Of a stretch of 64,000 bases of DNA, positions 1-8,642 are shown in pieces (position 1 is the first letter of the stretch; each line of letters starts with the position of its first letter). Both the position numbers and the translations under genes were made by a program. Origin of the DNA: Paracoccus benzoatiresistens (lineage in GTDB: Bacteria; Pseudomonadota; Alphaproteobacteria; Rhodobacterales; Rhodobacteraceae). The stretch lies in assembly GCF_026913015.1 (NCBI RefSeq), contig NZ_JAPTYD010000012.1, positions 1 to 64,000 of the forward strand, given 5' to 3'. The notes below the pieces were generated by a model. The model saw only the letters and a program-made list of their open reading frames with translations, was not told the DNA's origin and made no database searches.

Positions 1-490
1 CCCAGTCGAAATAAACGACCAAACCGCCCACATATCCCTTCAGATATCCAGCAATGTCAAAAAGCAAGGAAACAAAAACAACCGAGGCGCCAATCTCTCA
101 GCGCTAACCCAGCCGCTCCGTTCCCGAATGTCCGTCAGAACCCCGAACCCAAAGGCCGGCCGTTCCGTCCCGTCCAGCGTCCCCGCCGTTCGGTGAAGCG
201 GTATTTACGAAGCGCAGACGAAGGGCGCAAGAGGAAAATTCCGGCAGGTGGCAAAGTTTTCCGCAACCCCTTGGCATGGCTGCGAAACTTCCGCGCACAA
301 AGGCGCCCCGCCCCGGGCGCGCCCAGGGCCTCGCCTGCGAACCCACGGCCCCAGCCTGGACGATTCCGGGCCGATCCTGAACGGCCGGATCGAGTCACGC
401 GATGCAGAATCGCGGACCTGCCCGCCTTTTCGGCAGACTGCCTGCGCTTGACGACAAGGCGATGACGATTCGACAGCAGTCCGGAAACGA
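1..490. other. Non-coding stretch at window edge
   Basis: No gene could be supported here. The first ~100 bases are much less GC-rich than the rest. On the minus strand they hold an open frame of about 32 codons (97 down to 2) with a hydrophobic translation, but there is no ATG and no ribosome binding site. It could be the edge of a neighbouring gene or chance. Bases ~120-490 are GC-rich and contain only short overlapping frames that look like shadows. The rpsI terminator lies at the right end. Confidence 0.4.
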
Positions 491-520
491 AAAAGGCGCG
501 GCCCTTGCGGGTCGCGCCTT
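491..520 (-). terminator. Rho-independent terminator of rplM-rpsI
   Basis: Read on the minus strand, AAGGCGCG-CCC pairs with GGG-CGCGCCTT (one A/C mismatch) around a GCAA tetraloop and is followed by a T run. It sits about 20 bases after the rpsI stop codon. Confidence 0.85.
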
Positions 521-541
521 CCGGACAATGCCTTGCTGAAA

Positions 542-1045
542 TCAGCGCTTCGAGAACTGGAAGCTGCGGCGGGCCTTCGCCTTGCCGTATTTCTTCCGCT
601 CCACAACGCGCGAGTCGCGGGTCAGAAAGCCCGCCGCCTTCAGCGCGGCCCGCAAGGAGGGCTCGTGCAGCTGAAGAGCCTGGCTGATGCCGTGCTTCAC
701 AGCGCCAGCCTGGCCTGACAGGCCACCGCCACTCACCGTTGCCATGACATCGTACTGGCCGGCAACGCCGGCAACCTCGAAGGGCTGGCGCAGGATCATC
801 TGCAAGACAGGGCGGGCGAAATACTGGGTGTAGTCCACATATTCGCCCTTGTTGTTGCGAATCAGGAACTTGCCGGAACCGGCCTTCACCCACACGCGGG
901 CAACAGCGTCCTTGCGCTTGCCGGTCGCATAGGAACGGCCCTGGCTGTCGCGCTGCGCCTCGCGGCGGGGGGCTTCGGCCACTGCGGCGGCACTGCCCGA
1001 CACGACGGATTTCAGATCGTCGAGGCTCTTGATGTCTTCGGCCAT
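542..1045 (-). CDS. rpsI: 30S ribosomal protein S9
   Basis: Small-subunit ribosomal protein S9, whose basic C-terminal tail reaches the P-site tRNA. The 167-residue product has the S9 core beginning near residue 42 ([12 protein letters not shown]) and the diagnostic C-terminus [11 protein letters not shown]. It carries an N-terminal extension of about 35 residues relative to the 130-residue E. coli protein, which is usual in alphaproteobacteria. The frame is open two codons further up to a GTG at 1051 that overlaps the rplM stop, but the ATG at 1045 ([11 protein letters not shown]) matches the family start better. It is translated directly after rplM in a two-gene operon that ends at a strong terminator. 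Confidence 0.97.
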   Translation of the reverse strand: MAEDIKSLDDLKSVVSGSAAAVAEAPRREAQRDSQGRSYATGKRKDAVARVWVKAGSGKFLIRNNKGEYVDYTQYFARPVLQMILRQPFEVAGVAGQYDVMATVSGGGLSGQAGAVKHGISQALQLHEPSLRAALKAAGFLTRDSRVVERKKYGKAKARRSFQFSKR

Positions 1046-1047
1046 AA

Positions 1048-1512
1048 TCACGCGCTCCGGGTGTTCTTGGCGTTCAGGACCTTGACGTCCAGAACTTCGG
1101 GCTGCTGCGCTTCGTGCGGGTGCTCGGCACCGGCATAGACGCGCAGGTGGGTCATCTGCTGCTTGCCCAGCTTGTTGCGGCTGATCATGCGCTCGACGGC
1201 CTTGATCACCACACGCTCGGGATGGGCGCCTTCCAGCACCTGGCGGGCCGTGCGGTGCTTGATGCCGCCCGGGTGGCCGGTGTGCCAGTAGTATTTCTTG
1301 TCATCCCGCTTGTTGCCGGTCATCTGCACCTTGTCGGCGTTGATGATGATGACGTTGTCGCCCATGTCCATGTGCGGGGTGAAGGTCGGCTTGTGCTTGC
1401 CGCGCAGGCGATTGGCGACGATCGTGGCGAGGCGGCCCAGAACGACGCCCTCGGCGTCGATCAGGATCCACTTCTTCTCGATCTCCGCCGGTTTCGCGGT
1501 ATAGGTTTTCAT
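1048..1512 (-). CDS. rplM: 50S ribosomal protein L13
   Basis: Large-subunit protein L13, an early-assembly 23S rRNA binder. The product is 154 residues (E. coli 142) and full length. Recognisable segments are the N-terminal [15 protein letters not shown] and the central [18 protein letters not shown]. It is the first gene of the rplM-rpsI operon, the standard bacterial pairing; its stop codon overlaps the first possible start of rpsI. A sigma-70-like promoter lies about 40 bases upstream. Confidence 0.97.
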   Translation of the reverse strand: MKTYTAKPAEIEKKWILIDAEGVVLGRLATIVANRLRGKHKPTFTPHMDMGDNVIIINADKVQMTGNKRDDKKYYWHTGHPGGIKHRTARQVLEGAHPERVVIKAVERMISRNKLGKQQMTHLRVYAGAEHPHEAQQPEVLDVKVLNAKNTRSA

Positions 1513-1548
1513 CTTTCGTCCCTTCAGGGTCGTGAAATTCGAGATGGC

Positions 1549-1579
1549 GGTATATCCGCGATCAAAGGCAATCCGTCAA
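1549..1579 (-). promoter_or_regulatory. Predicted promoter of rplM-rpsI
   Basis: On the minus strand a TTGACG -35 element (1579-1574) is followed after about 17-19 bases by GATATA/TATACC (1556-1549). This is the only good sigma-70-like pair between the thioesterase gene and rplM, and it faces rplM. Confidence 0.45.
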
Positions 1580-1644
1580 GCGCGACGTAAGCAAGTATTC
1601 CGAATGTAATCAGTTACTTGCGAAATAGGTAACTTTATACCACA

Positions 1645-2085
1645 TCACAATGCGCTGTTTTGCGGTGTTTTTGGTGGAATCGAATAGGTCATCGAGCAGC
1701 GCGCGACCGGATCCGCCATCCCGTCCGAAAAGACCAGCGCCTCGGCCACGGCAAGGCTGCGCCCCAGCTTGAGGATCCGGCATTCGGCCAGCAGGTCGCG
1801 CCCTGCCGCAGGCTTGCGCATGAAATCGACCGAGGCATTCGTCGTCACCGCCAGCGCCACGGGCCCGATCCGCGACAGGATCGCGCAATAGATCGCTACA
1901 TCGGCCAGCGCGAAGATCGAGGGGCCGCCGACCGTTCCGCCGGGCCTCAGGTGCCGGTCGTCCACCCGCCACCGGGCGACCAGCCTGTCCGGCAGCACCG
2001 CCTGGATGCTGCAGGCATCCGCGACCTGCGGGAAGTCCCTGGCCAGAAACGCGTTCAGCGCCTGCGCGTCCATGACGATATCCAT
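1645..2085 (-). CDS. PaaI-type hotdog-fold thioesterase
   Basis: A 146-residue protein of the PaaI/YdiI hotdog thioesterase type, expected to hydrolyse acyl-CoA thioesters in the cytoplasm. It shows the typical layout: an N-terminal helix region, the loop HLRPGGTVGGPSIFALAD around the active-site helix, then the strand-rich half with TTNASVDFMRKPAAG. The start at 2085 follows a GGGGGAAAG ribosome binding site; an in-frame ATG at 2073 has no such site. It is divergent from the crotonase-like gene, with about 57 bases between starts, so the two may share a regulatory region in acyl-CoA metabolism. The substrate cannot be read from sequence. Confidence 0.8.
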   Translation of the reverse strand: MDIVMDAQALNAFLARDFPQVADACSIQAVLPDRLVARWRVDDRHLRPGGTVGGPSIFALADVAIYCAILSRIGPVALAVTTNASVDFMRKPAAGRDLLAECRILKLGRSLAVAEALVFSDGMADPVARCSMTYSIPPKTPQNSAL

Positions 2086-2142
2086 GCTTTCCCCCTGCCC
2101 CGCCCGGGCATAGGCTTCCGGCAAACCGAGGAGGAGATCAAG

Positions 2143-2928
2143 ATGGCGGACCTGGTGCTGAGGGAGGATGGCGACCATATCGCGCGGCTGGTGCTGAACA
2201 GCCCCGGCAACTACAACGCCCTGTCCGTCGAGATGATCGCCGCGCTGACGGATGAACTGGAACGGATCGGCGGCGACGACCATATCCGCGTGGTGGTGAT
2301 CGCGGCGACCGGCAAGGCGTTCTGCGCGGGCCATGACCTGAAGCAGATGCAGGTATTGCGCGGGGACGGGGATGAGGGGCGTGCGGCATTTCCCGAGCTG
2401 TTCGACAGCTGCGCCCGGATGATGCAAATGATTCCCGCCCTGCCCCAGCCCGTCATTGCCGAGGTCCAGGGCGTCGCCACCGCGGCGGGCTGCCAGCTTG
2501 TCGCGTCCTGCGACATGGCGGTCGCCTCGGACAGCGCGCGCTTCGGCGTCAACGGGGTGAACATCGGGCTGTTCTGTTCAACCCCCATGGTGGCCCTGAC
2601 CCGCGCCATTCCGCCAAAGGCCGCGTTCGAGATGCTGGTGACCGGAGAGTTCATCGATGCCGCCCGCGCGCTGGAACTGGGCCTGGTCAATCGCATCGCC
2701 ACACCCGAGGCGCTGACCGATACGACCATGCAGTTGGCCGCCACCATCGCAGCCAAGCTGCCCGCTGCGATCCGGCTGGGCAAGCGCGCCTTCCACGACC
2801 AATTGCGGCTTGGTCTGGCCGATGCCTATGCCAGCGCGGGCGAGGCCATGTGCCGGAACATCCTGCTGCCCGACACGGCCGAGGGAATGGCCGCCTTTCT
2901 TGAAAAGCGCCGGCCCGCCTGGACCTGA
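2143..2928 (+). CDS. Crotonase-fold protein lacking both catalytic glutamates (ECHDC3-like)
   Basis: A 261-residue enoyl-CoA hydratase/isomerase family member with GAGGAG before the ATG. The CoA-binding/oxyanion segment is present (FCAGHDLKQM, residues 60-69). The two glutamates that carry hydratase activity are not: the GCEL position reads GCQL (Q118), and the PEILIG glutamate is a glycine (G138, in GVNGVNIGLF). This pattern and the GLFCSTP motif resemble the ECHDC3 subgroup, whose reaction I cannot name with confidence. It is probably not a classical beta-oxidation hydratase. Its stop codon abuts that of the convergent murD with no gap. Confidence 0.85.
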   Translation: MADLVLREDGDHIARLVLNSPGNYNALSVEMIAALTDELERIGGDDHIRVVVIAATGKAFCAGHDLKQMQVLRGDGDEGRAAFPELFDSCARMMQMIPALPQPVIAEVQGVATAAGCQLVASCDMAVASDSARFGVNGVNIGLFCSTPMVALTRAIPPKAAFEMLVTGEFIDAARALELGLVNRIATPEALTDTTMQLAATIAAKLPAAIRLGKRAFHDQLRLGLADAYASAGEAMCRNILLPDTAEGMAAFLEKRRPAWT

Positions 2929-4332
2929 TCAGCGCGTTTCCAGCGCCCTGACCAGGGCGGTGAAATGCTCGCCGCGCTTCTCGAAGTTCGGGTACTGATC
3001 GAAGCTTGCCGCCGCAGGCGCCAGAAGCACGGTTTCGCCCGGCTCGGCTTCGGAGGCGGCATGGGCGACGGCGGCTTCCATCGTTTCGGCAATCTCGTAG
3101 GGGGTGTGGCCGATCTCCAGCGCGAAATCGCGGGCTGAATGACCGATCAGATAGGCCTTGGTGACACGGCCCAGGCAGGGTGCCAAGGCGCCGATGCCGC
3201 CTTCCTTGCCAAGCCCCCCGGCGATCCAGCGGATCCGGTCGAAGGCTTGCAGCGCCTTGGCGGCGGCATCGACGTTGGTGGCCTTCGAATCGTTGACGTA
3301 GCGGACGCCGCCGATTTCGGCCACGGTCTGGCTGCGATGCGGAAGGCCGGCGAAGCTGCGGAACGCGGCCTCGATCTCACGGGGGGCAAGTCCCACCGCG
3401 CGACAGGCGGCATAAGCCGCGCAGGCGTTCTGGTGGTTATGGGCGCCCGGCAGGCCTGTCACCGCGCGCAGGTCGATGGAGGCTGCCTGCCGTCCCTTGC
3501 GGTATTCCGCAAGGTGCCCCTTGCGCGCAAAGACCGACCAGGCCGTTCCTTCCAGCCTCTGGCCCGAGGACACGCGGATCACCCGGTCATCGGCCGGTCC
3601 CATCGACAGCTGGTCCGCCAGATACAGGCCCTCGATCTCATCCACCCCGATCACCGCGCGATCCGGCCCGCCTTCGGCGAAAAGCCTGCGTTTGGCGGCG
3701 AAATAGCCGCCGTGGCCACCGTGGCGATCCAGGTGGTCGGGCGAAAGGTTGGTGAAGACCGCGACATCGGGCGTCAGCGCGCGGGCAAGTTCCGTCTGGT
3801 AGCTGGACAGCTCCAGCACCACGACCTCGCCATCCTCGGCGGGCTCCAGCGACAACACGCCCGTGCCGATATTGCCGCCCATCTGGGTCGGACGACCGGC
3901 TTCCTTCAGGATGTGATGGATCAGCGCGGTCGTGGTGGATTTGCCATTCGACCCGGTGACGGCGATCACGCGGGGCGCGCGGTCGAAGCCCTCCCAGTCG
4001 GCGGTCGCATAGCTGCGGAAGAACAGGCCGATGTCGTTGTCCACCGGGACGCCAAGCGCATAGGCCTTGGCGATCACGGGATGCGGCTTCGGATAAAGAT
4101 GCGGGATGCCGGGGCTGGTGATCAGCGCGGCAACCCCCTGCCAGGCATCGTCGCGGGTCAGGTCGGTGATGGTCAGGCCATCGGCGGCGGCCGCCTCTCG
4201 GGTGTCATTGCCGTCATCCCAGGCGATGACATTCGCGCCGCCCGCCGCCAGGGCGGCGGCGGTCGCCTTGCCGGAACGGCCGAGGCCCAGGACTGCAATG
4301 GTTTGGCCTTCGACGCCTTGGACGGGGATCAT
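2929..4332 (-). CDS. murD: UDP-N-acetylmuramoyl-L-alanine--D-glutamate ligase
   Basis: Adds D-glutamate to UDP-MurNAc-L-Ala in the cytoplasmic phase of peptidoglycan synthesis, using ATP. The 467-residue product has the N-terminal Rossmann-like motif [10 protein letters not shown], the Mur-ligase ATP loop [11 protein letters not shown] (residues 125-135), and the C-terminal ligase domain with HRSQTV and NDSKATN. Length is normal for the family. It is the last dcw gene in the window. Its start overlaps the stop of the preceding small membrane-protein gene by 4 bases, implying translational coupling. Confidence 0.97.
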   Translation of the reverse strand: MIPVQGVEGQTIAVLGLGRSGKATAAALAAGGANVIAWDDGNDTREAAAADGLTITDLTRDDAWQGVAALITSPGIPHLYPKPHPVIAKAYALGVPVDNDIGLFFRSYATADWEGFDRAPRVIAVTGSNGKSTTTALIHHILKEAGRPTQMGGNIGTGVLSLEPAEDGEVVVLELSSYQTELARALTPDVAVFTNLSPDHLDRHGGHGGYFAAKRRLFAEGGPDRAVIGVDEIEGLYLADQLSMGPADDRVIRVSSGQRLEGTAWSVFARKGHLAEYRKGRQAASIDLRAVTGLPGAHNHQNACAAYAACRAVGLAPREIEAAFRSFAGLPHRSQTVAEIGGVRYVNDSKATNVDAAAKALQAFDRIRWIAGGLGKEGGIGALAPCLGRVTKAYLIGHSARDFALEIGHTPYEIAETMEAAVAHAASEAEPGETVLLAPAAASFDQYPNFEKRGEHFTALVRALETR

Positions 4333-4676
4333 GGGAATTCTCTTGCAAGATGGGACGCCAAGGCAAATCCGATAGCGACGGAGCAGGCGAAACCCCCGGC
4401 ATATCCAAAGGATGCTATCAACTTTCCGATCGGACCCGGAAACATCTCCATAAGCACCTTAGCCGTGTAATCTGCGAGACGGTAAGTCGCCTTATAATGA
4501 AGTGCGATGCCTAGGATGCCGAAACCGATCAAACCAAAGCTGCCGAAGTAGCGGAGGAACGGATCATTAAGCTCCCAATCACCTATGAAGCTTGAGAGTG
4601 CTAAGACGAAAGCTGCTTCTAATGCTAGCGCAACAGCAAAATTTCTTCCGATCGCCTCAAAAGATTCGTCGATCAT
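4329..4676 (-). CDS. Small membrane protein of unknown function inside the dcw operon
   Basis: I do not recognise this 115-residue protein. It has three hydrophobic segments (about residues 13-32, 43-61 and 86-108), so it is probably an inner-membrane protein. It lies between mraY (2-base gap) and murD (4-base overlap), and is therefore co-transcribed and possibly coupled to both. Base composition differs from its neighbours: bases 4441-4500 are 45 percent G+C by my count, against well over 60 percent nearby, with AT-rich codons. This suggests later acquisition, yet overlapping starts and stops are kept. A role in lipid-linked precursor metabolism would be guesswork. Confidence 0.75.
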   Translation of the reverse strand: MIDESFEAIGRNFAVALALEAAFVLALSSFIGDWELNDPFLRYFGSFGLIGFGILGIALHYKATYRLADYTAKVLMEMFPGPIGKLIASFGYAGGFACSVAIGFALASHLAREFP

Positions 4677-4677
4677 C

Positions 4678-5760
4678 TCACCTCAACTTCAGCGTCGCCA
4701 GCCCGATCAGCGCCAGGATCAGCGAGATGATCCAGAAGCGGATGACGATCTGCGGTTCGGCCCAGCCCTTCTTTTCGAAGTGGTGGTGGATCGGGGCCAT
4801 CAGGAAGACGCGGCGGCCCGTGCGCTTGAAATAGGCGACCTGGATGATGACCGACAGCGCCTCGACCACGAACAGCCCGCCCACGACGGCCAGGACGATC
4901 TCGTGCTTGGTGACGACGGCAATGGCGCCAAGCGCGCCGCCAAGCGCCAGCGACCCGGTGTCGCCCATGAAGACCGCCGCAGGGGGCGCGTTATACCACA
5001 GGAAGCCCAGTCCTCCGCCGATCAGGGCGGAAACGAAGATCAGGATTTCGCCCGTTCCGGGGACGTGGTGGACGCCCAGGTAGTCGGTGAAGTCCACGCG
5101 GCCTACGGTATAGGCGATGACCCCCAGGGTGCCCGCCGCGATCATCACCGGCATGATCGCCAGCCCGTCCAGACCGTCCGTCAGGTTCACCGCATTGGCC
5201 GATCCGACGATCACCAGCATCCCGAAGGGAATGAATGCCAGCGACAGGTTCAGCAGCGCGTCCTTGAGAACCGGCAGCGCCAGTTGTCCCGACAGGTCGT
5301 CCGGATGCAGCCACATTGCCCAGGCCGAGGCGACAAGGGCCAGCGCCAGTCCCATCGCCATGCGCTTGCGGCCCGACACGCCCTTGGTGTTCTGCTTGCT
5401 GACCTTGGCATAGTCGTCGGCAAAGCCGATCGCGGCATAGCCCGCCGTGACCAGCAGCACGATCCAGACATAGGCGTTGTCCAGCCGCGCCCAGAGCAGG
5501 GTCGAGAAGAACAGCGCCGACAGGATCAGGATGCCGCCCATCGTGGGGGTGCCCGCCTTGACGAAATGGCCCTCGGGGCCGTCGTCGCGGATGGGCTGGC
5601 CCTTCTTCTGCACCCGGCGAAGATAGTTGATCAACGGACGGCCGAAGATGAAGCCGAAGATCAGCGCCGTGAAGAAGGCCGCGCCCGCGCGGAAGGTGAT
5701 ATAGCGGAACAGGTTGAAGAGGTCGCCCCCTTCGGAAAGGCCGCTCAGCCAATAAAGCAT
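4678..5760 (-). CDS. mraY: Phospho-N-acetylmuramoyl-pentapeptide-transferase
   Basis: Integral membrane enzyme that transfers phospho-MurNAc-pentapeptide to undecaprenyl phosphate, forming lipid I. The 360-residue product has multiple membrane spans and the polyprenyl-phosphate transferase signatures: FADDYAK (aspartate pair), [13 protein letters not shown], and the histidine-rich PIHHHFE near the C-terminus. Length equals the E. coli enzyme. It lies 3 bases after murF in the dcw operon. Confidence 0.98.
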   Translation of the reverse strand: MLYWLSGLSEGGDLFNLFRYITFRAGAAFFTALIFGFIFGRPLINYLRRVQKKGQPIRDDGPEGHFVKAGTPTMGGILILSALFFSTLLWARLDNAYVWIVLLVTAGYAAIGFADDYAKVSKQNTKGVSGRKRMAMGLALALVASAWAMWLHPDDLSGQLALPVLKDALLNLSLAFIPFGMLVIVGSANAVNLTDGLDGLAIMPVMIAAGTLGVIAYTVGRVDFTDYLGVHHVPGTGEILIFVSALIGGGLGFLWYNAPPAAVFMGDTGSLALGGALGAIAVVTKHEIVLAVVGGLFVVEALSVIIQVAYFKRTGRRVFLMAPIHHHFEKKGWAEPQIVIRFWIISLILALIGLATLKLR

Positions 5761-5763
5761 CGT

Positions 5764-7146
5764 TCAATCTTTCGTTTCAGATGCGGGCGTTTGCGACGAT
5801 TTCCGCAGGGCGTCAACAACGGTCGAGATTTTCGAGGACTTCGAGCCCTTGACCAGCACGATGTCGCCGGGGGCGACCAGATCCGCCACCCGCCCGGCGA
5901 GTTCCGCCGCCGTTTCGGCCCAGATCCCGCGCTTGGCCGAGGGAAGCGCATCGTGCAGATGGCGCATCCGCGGACCGGCGCTGTGGACCAGATCCACCTG
6001 CGACATGGCCGGGTCGTCGGCCATCCCGCGATGCATGGCGATCTCGTCCTCGCCCAGTTCCAGCATGTCGCCCAGGATCGCCACGCGGCGTCCGCCCTGC
6101 AGCCCGGCCAGCGTGGCAAGCCCCGCCGACAACGAGGTCGGGTTGGCGTTGTAGGCATCGTCGATCAGGCGCAGGCCCGCCAGATCCTCGACCGCGCCGC
6201 GCCCCTTGGGCGGCAGCCAGTCGCCAAGGCGCTTGCCCGCTTCCTTCACATCCGCCCCGGCGGCGGCCAGCGCGGCCAGAACGCCGACGGCGTTCATCGC
6301 GAAATGCATGCCGGTGGTGTGCAGGGTGAAGTCAACGGTTTCGCCGCCGATCCGCGCGTGGCACCTCAAGGCTCCGTCGTCCGGCCTGGCCTGCACCAGC
6401 CTGGCCTGTCCGTCGCTCCCGAAGCCCATGACCAGGGCACCGGCGTCATCCGCGCAGTCACGCAGGATCTGCGTGACCGCTAGATCCTCGGGGAGGATGG
6501 CGTGGCCGATGGGCTCCAGCCCCTGGAAGATCGACCCCTTCTCGCGGGCGATCCCCTCAATGGCGCCGAAGGCTTCCAGATGGGCGGCTGCAACGGTCGT
6601 GATCATCGCGACATGGGGGCGGGCCAGGCGCGACAAGGGCGCGATCTCGCCCGGGTGGTTCATGCCGATCTCGATGATGGCAAAGTCGGTGTCGCGCGGC
6701 ATCCGCGCCAGCGTCAGCGGCACGCCCCAATGGTTGTTGTAGCTGGCCTCGGCCGCATGGATGCGGCCCTGCCCCGCCAGCGCCGCCCGCGCCATGTCCT
6801 TGGTCGAGGTCTTGCCGACCGAACCGGTGATGGCGATGACCTTGCCCGTCATGCGCTGGCGCCCGGCGCGACCCAGGGCCTCCAGCGCGGCCAGCACGTC
6901 CGGCACGACCAGCAGCGGCGCAGCGGCATCGACGCCGTCAGGGATCCGGCTGACCAGCGCGGCGCAAGCGCCCTTGTCCAGCGCCTGGCCCACGAAGTCG
7001 TGCCCGTCGCGCAGGTCCTTCAGCGCCACGAACAGGTCGCCCGGCTGGATCGTGCGGGTGTCGATGGACACGCCCGCCGCCACCCAATTCCCCTGAACCC
7101 GCCCGCCTGTTGCGGCGGCGGCTTCCTCGGCTGTCCAAAGGCTCAT
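5764..7146 (-). CDS. murF: UDP-N-acetylmuramoyl-tripeptide--D-alanyl-D-alanine ligase
   Basis: Completes the UDP-MurNAc-pentapeptide by adding D-Ala-D-Ala with ATP. The 460-residue product has the Mur-ligase ATP loop TGSVGKTS at residues 107-114, the central EIGMNHPGEI motif typical of MurF, and DDAYNANPTS in the C-terminal half. Its start overlaps the murE stop by 4 bases. Order murE-murF-mraY is the canonical dcw order. Confidence 0.97.
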   Translation of the reverse strand: MSLWTAEEAAAATGGRVQGNWVAAGVSIDTRTIQPGDLFVALKDLRDGHDFVGQALDKGACAALVSRIPDGVDAAAPLLVVPDVLAALEALGRAGRQRMTGKVIAITGSVGKTSTKDMARAALAGQGRIHAAEASYNNHWGVPLTLARMPRDTDFAIIEIGMNHPGEIAPLSRLARPHVAMITTVAAAHLEAFGAIEGIAREKGSIFQGLEPIGHAILPEDLAVTQILRDCADDAGALVMGFGSDGQARLVQARPDDGALRCHARIGGETVDFTLHTTGMHFAMNAVGVLAALAAAGADVKEAGKRLGDWLPPKGRGAVEDLAGLRLIDDAYNANPTSLSAGLATLAGLQGGRRVAILGDMLELGEDEIAMHRGMADDPAMSQVDLVHSAGPRMRHLHDALPSAKRGIWAETAAELAGRVADLVAPGDIVLVKGSKSSKISTVVDALRKSSQTPASETKD

Positions 7147-8642
7147 ATCTTGCCGTCCAGTGCTGCGACCGCGACAGATGCCTGTTCGGCATCGTCGAAG
7201 GGATAGACATCGTTGCCGATGATCTGGCCGGTTTCGTGTCCCTTGCCGCAGATCAGCAGCGCATCGCCCGGCAGCAGCGCATCGACGCCGCGCAGGATCG
7301 CCTCGGCCCGGTCGGCGACCTCGGTCGCGTCGGGGCCGGCGCCCTCCATGACGGCGGCGCGGATGGCGGCGGGATCCTCGTTCCGGGGGTTGTCGTCGGT
7401 GACGATCACCACATCGGCGAACTGGCGCGCGGCCTCGCCCATCAGGGGGCGCTTGCCCCGGTCGCGGTCGCCGCCCGCGCCGATTACGCAGACGATGCGG
7501 CCCATGACATGCGGGCGCAGCGATTGCAGGGCGGCGACGACCGCACCCGGCTTGTGGGCGTAATCGACAAAGACCGTGGCGCCGTTTTCCCGCTGCGCGA
7601 CAAGCTGCATCCGCCCCCGCACCGTATGCAGTTCAGGCAGGGCGCGCAGCGTTGCCTCTGCCGCATCCCCCGATGCAAGCACCAGCCCTGCCGCCGCCAG
7701 CACGTTTTCGGCCTGGAAGCCCCCGATCAGCGGCAAGCGGACCAGATGCGGCTGGCCCATCAGCGAGAAACGCAGGTCCTGGCCGGTCGCGTCATAGCGC
7801 TGGCCCAAAATGCGCAGCATCGCGTTTTCGCCGGTGCCGACGGTCGTGACGGCCAACCCGCGATCCGTGGCGATGTCCAGCATCTGCCGCCCGCGATCGC
7901 TGTCGATGTTGATGACGGCCGAGGCCCCATCCTCCAGGATATGATTGAACAGCAGCGCCTTGGCCGCGAAATATTCGTCAAAGCCCGCGTGGTAGTCCAG
8001 GTGGTCCTGGCTGAAATTGGTAAAGGCCCCGGCCTCGACCCGCACGCCGTCCAGGCGGCGCTGGTCCAGACCGTGGCTGGATGCCTCCATCGCGGCATGG
8101 GTGACGCCCGCCTCGGCAGCCTCGGCCAGGATCCGGTGCAGCGTCAGGGGATCGGGCGTGGTATGGGCCAGCTTCGCCTCGTAGTCGCCCTGCACGCCCA
8201 TGGTGCCCAGGCTGATCGCCTTGTGGCCCAGATGCTGCCAGATCTGGCGGGTGAAGCTGGCGACGCTGGTCTTGCCCGAGGTTCCGGTGACGGCCACCAC
8301 ATGTTCGGGCTGCAATTCGAACCACAGGGCGGCAGCACCGGCCAGGGCGGCGCGCGCATCCTCGGCCACGACGACGGCACCGTTCCAGCCGGACAGGGCA
8401 GAGGCCGCCATCTCGGCCCCGGCGCGGTCGGTCAGAACGGCGCCCGCCTCCATCCGCAGGGCATAGGGGATGAATTCGGCGCCATGCACCGCAGATCCGG
8501 GCAGGGCGGCGAACAGATGGCCGGGCTTCACGGTGCGGCTGTCCAGCGACAAACCGGTGATGGCCGGGTCGCGCCCGTCCCTTGCCCGCAGCCCCAGCTG
8601 CGACAGCGTTTTCGTGCCTTGCCCCACAGTCCTACCCGTCAT
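7143..8642 (-). CDS. murE: UDP-N-acetylmuramoyl-L-alanyl-D-glutamate--2,6-diaminopimelate ligase
   Basis: Adds the third residue of the stem peptide. The 499-residue product shows the N-terminal LSLDSRTVKPGHLFAAL motif, the ATP loop TGTSGKTS (residues 119-126) and, near residue 415, DNPR, the signature of enzymes that use meso-diaminopimelate rather than lysine. This fits a Gram-negative cell wall. It overlaps ftsI upstream and murF downstream by 4 bases each. Confidence 0.97.
   Translation of the reverse strand: MTGRTVGQGTKTLSQLGLRARDGRDPAITGLSLDSRTVKPGHLFAALPGSAVHGAEFIPYALRMEAGAVLTDRAGAEMAASALSGWNGAVVVAEDARAALAGAAALWFELQPEHVVAVTGTSGKTSVASFTRQIWQHLGHKAISLGTMGVQGDYEAKLAHTTPDPLTLHRILAEAAEAGVTHAAMEASSHGLDQRRLDGVRVEAGAFTNFSQDHLDYHAGFDEYFAAKALLFNHILEDGASAVINIDSDRGRQMLDIATDRGLAVTTVGTGENAMLRILGQRYDATGQDLRFSLMGQPHLVRLPLIGGFQAENVLAAAGLVLASGDAAEATLRALPELHTVRGRMQLVAQRENGATVFVDYAHKPGAVVAALQSLRPHVMGRIVCVIGAGGDRDRGKRPLMGEAARQFADVVIVTDDNPRNEDPAAIRAAVMEGAGPDATEVADRAEAILRGVDALLPGDALLICGKGHETGQIIGNDVYPFDDAEQASVAVAALDGKI

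Noticed and set aside
1108..1590. A 158-codon plus-strand frame over rplM
   Set aside because: Antisense to a certain ribosomal protein gene, no ribosome binding site, no family resemblance.
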